IMG/VR virus record: IMGVR_UViG_3300021091_002612
Coordinates: 1 to 20,140 of that record
Direction: 5' to 3' (one strand)
DNA from: a virus
DNA: 20,140 bases
Positions 19,148 through 20,140 of this stretch are shown here, one piece after another. The notes beneath the pieces are model-generated. The model did no database searches, had not been told where the DNA came from, and worked only from the letters and a program-made list of their open reading frames with translations. Each line of letters begins with the position of its first letter. The first letter of the stretch is position 1. Made by a program: the position numbers and the translations under genes.

Positions 19148-19837
19148 ATGTCTGATGAACAACAAACCCAGGAGCCTGCGGCTACCGGGGGTGACATTGA
19201 GATCCTTCAACGCAGCATCCAAAATTTAGAACGCAAAAACCAAGAGCTTGCAGACGAAAAGCGCAAGCTAAGAAAGTATGAACGGATGGCAGAGCAGCTA
19301 CCAGAAGGAACAGATGTCAACGAACTGCTGGAGTTCAAGCGCAACTACGAGCAGCAGCAGCTCGAATCACAAGGCAAGTACCAAGAAGCCCGGCAAGCTC
19401 TGGAGCAGCAGTTCCGTGAGGCGACGGCTCAAAAGGACCAGCGCATCTCAGAACTTGAAGCCCGTGTGCGAGAGCTAGAGCTGGTGACACCTGCAGTCAC
19501 CGCACTGGCTGAGATCGTTCACGACCCCGACATGGTGCTAAAGACCAAGCTCAAGCCCGAAGCAATTGAGCGTGAGCCTGACGGCACCGTCGTTGTGGTA
19601 GACGGCTATGAGCGCAAACCTGTTGCGGAATGGGCAAAAACTTTGCCTGCGTGGATGCAAAAGCAACCCAAGCCGCAAGGCAGTGGTGCTCCATCTGCAG
19701 GTGCGACAGGTGGCAGCATCCCGGCTGGCATGACCAATCCGTTCAATCGTGATTCATTCAATCTGACTGAACAGGCACGGCTGTATAAAACAGACCGTGA
19801 CTTATATGAAAGAATGAAAGCAACAGCTAACCGCTAA
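19148..19837 (+). CDS. Scaffold (head assembly) protein
   Basis: A 229-residue protein directly before the capsid gene. It is a long coiled coil (about 15-110, with LERKNQELADEKRKLRKYER and LEQQFREATAQKDQRISELE) followed by a small mixed domain (VTALAEIVHDPDMVLKTK, then VVVDGYERKPVAEWAKTLP), a Gly/Ser/Pro-rich linker and a short C-terminal helix (FNLTEQARLYKTDRDLYERM) that would bind the coat protein. This is the usual plan of tailed-phage scaffolding proteins. No protease domain is seen, so maturation may use another enzyme or none. Confidence 0.85.
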   Translation: MSDEQQTQEPAATGGDIEILQRSIQNLERKNQELADEKRKLRKYERMAEQLPEGTDVNELLEFKRNYEQQQLESQGKYQEARQALEQQFREATAQKDQRISELEARVRELELVTPAVTALAEIVHDPDMVLKTKLKPEAIEREPDGTVVVVDGYERKPVAEWAKTLPAWMQKQPKPQGSGAPSAGATGGSIPAGMTNPFNRDSFNLTEQARLYKTDRDLYERMKATANR

Positions 19838-19908
19838 GCTGTTGTCACCGGCTGCGCTGGTGCATCGGGCTGCGCCCACACCCGTAAATCCATTTTTGGT
19901 GATTCATC

Positions 19909-20140
19909 ATGGCGACTCTTCGCTCTGACATCATCATCCCAGAGGTTTTTACGCCTTACGTCATCGAGCAAACCACCCAGCGTGATGCCTTCCTGGCTAG
20001 CGGTGTGGTGCAGCCGATGGCTGAGCTGAACGCTGCTGAGGGTGGTGATTTTATCAACGTTCCTTTCTGGAAGGCAAACCTGTCTGGCGATTTTGAAGTC
20101 CTTTCGGACTCCAGCAGCCTGACCCCTGGCAAAATCACTG
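19909..20140 (+). CDS. Major capsid protein, N-terminus only
   Basis: ATG 19909, with GGTGA 9 nt upstream as a weak Shine-Dalgarno, starts a frame that runs off the window after 77 codons. The product begins MATLRSDIIIPEVFTPYVIE, then TTQRDAFLASGVVQP and GGDFINVPFWKANLSGDFEV. This start resembles coat proteins whose N-arm begins with 'L-x-D-x-I-x-P-E-V-F'. Position after the scaffold supports major capsid. Only the N-arm is visible, so the fold family is not assignable. Confidence 0.7.
   Translation, partial: MATLRSDIIIPEVFTPYVIEQTTQRDAFLASGVVQPMAELNAAEGGDFINVPFWKANLSGDFEVLSDSSSLTPGKIT

Noticed and set aside
1-20140. tRNA genes, integrase, attachment sites, photosynthesis genes typical of cyanophages
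   Set aside because: Scanned by eye on both strands; no cloverleaf, tyrosine or serine recombinase, psbA-like or nblA-like sequence was seen.

Overview
This window is a densely packed tailed-phage genome segment (free phage or prophage), most likely from a phage of a cyanobacterium such as the Synechococcus group. The evidence is the long runs of genes on one strand, start/stop overlaps of the ATGA or TGATG type, many proteins under 100 residues, and an almost complete head-packaging module. The cyanobacterial guess rests mainly on a sigma factor of the RpoD/group-2 type and on the general look of the small proteins, so it is inference. No integrase, tRNA, rRNA, IS element or CRISPR array is visible.

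Layout. (1) Positions 1-521, rightward: the tail of an upstream gene, a small unknown protein and an HNH endonuclease. (2) Positions 518-9219, leftward: an early/replication block. Read in transcription order it holds a PD-(D/E)XK exonuclease, several small proteins, a RusA-type Holliday junction resolvase, a DUF1071-type single-strand annealing candidate, SSB, a DUF3310 protein, a bacterial-type beta sliding clamp, small DNA-binding-like proteins (ribbon-helix-helix, zinc ribbon), a dCTP deaminase-like enzyme and the sigma factor. Three promoter-like modules (TTGCTT or GTGCTT, spacer 16-17, TTTAAT) lie directly upstream of leftward gene groups. (3) Positions 9214-9590: a divergent control region with a palindromic TTTAATTAAA that can serve as -10 in both directions, a small ribbon-helix-helix gene, and a short leftward transcription unit that resembles the OOP RNA of lambda. 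(4) Positions 9566-11287, rightward: a winged-helix replication initiator that carries five iteron-like palindromes inside its own coding sequence, then small unknown genes. (5) Positions 11323-13491: a three-gene DNA-modification cassette made of a ParB-fold protein, a TET-associated-type glycosyltransferase and a TET/JBP-type dioxygenase, with overlapping stop and start codons. (6) Positions 13500-20140: small and large terminase, portal, MuF-type head protein, a cluster of small basic proteins, scaffold and the start of the major capsid protein.

How it fits together. The leftward block supplies nucleotides, single-strand binding, recombination, the clamp and a sigma factor that may recognise the repeated promoter. 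The initiator probably fires from its internal origin and recruits host helicase and polymerase, since no polymerase or helicase is seen here. The cassette next to the terminase probably oxidises and then glycosylates a base in the progeny DNA just before packaging. The cytosine methyltransferase expected for a TET route is not in this window.
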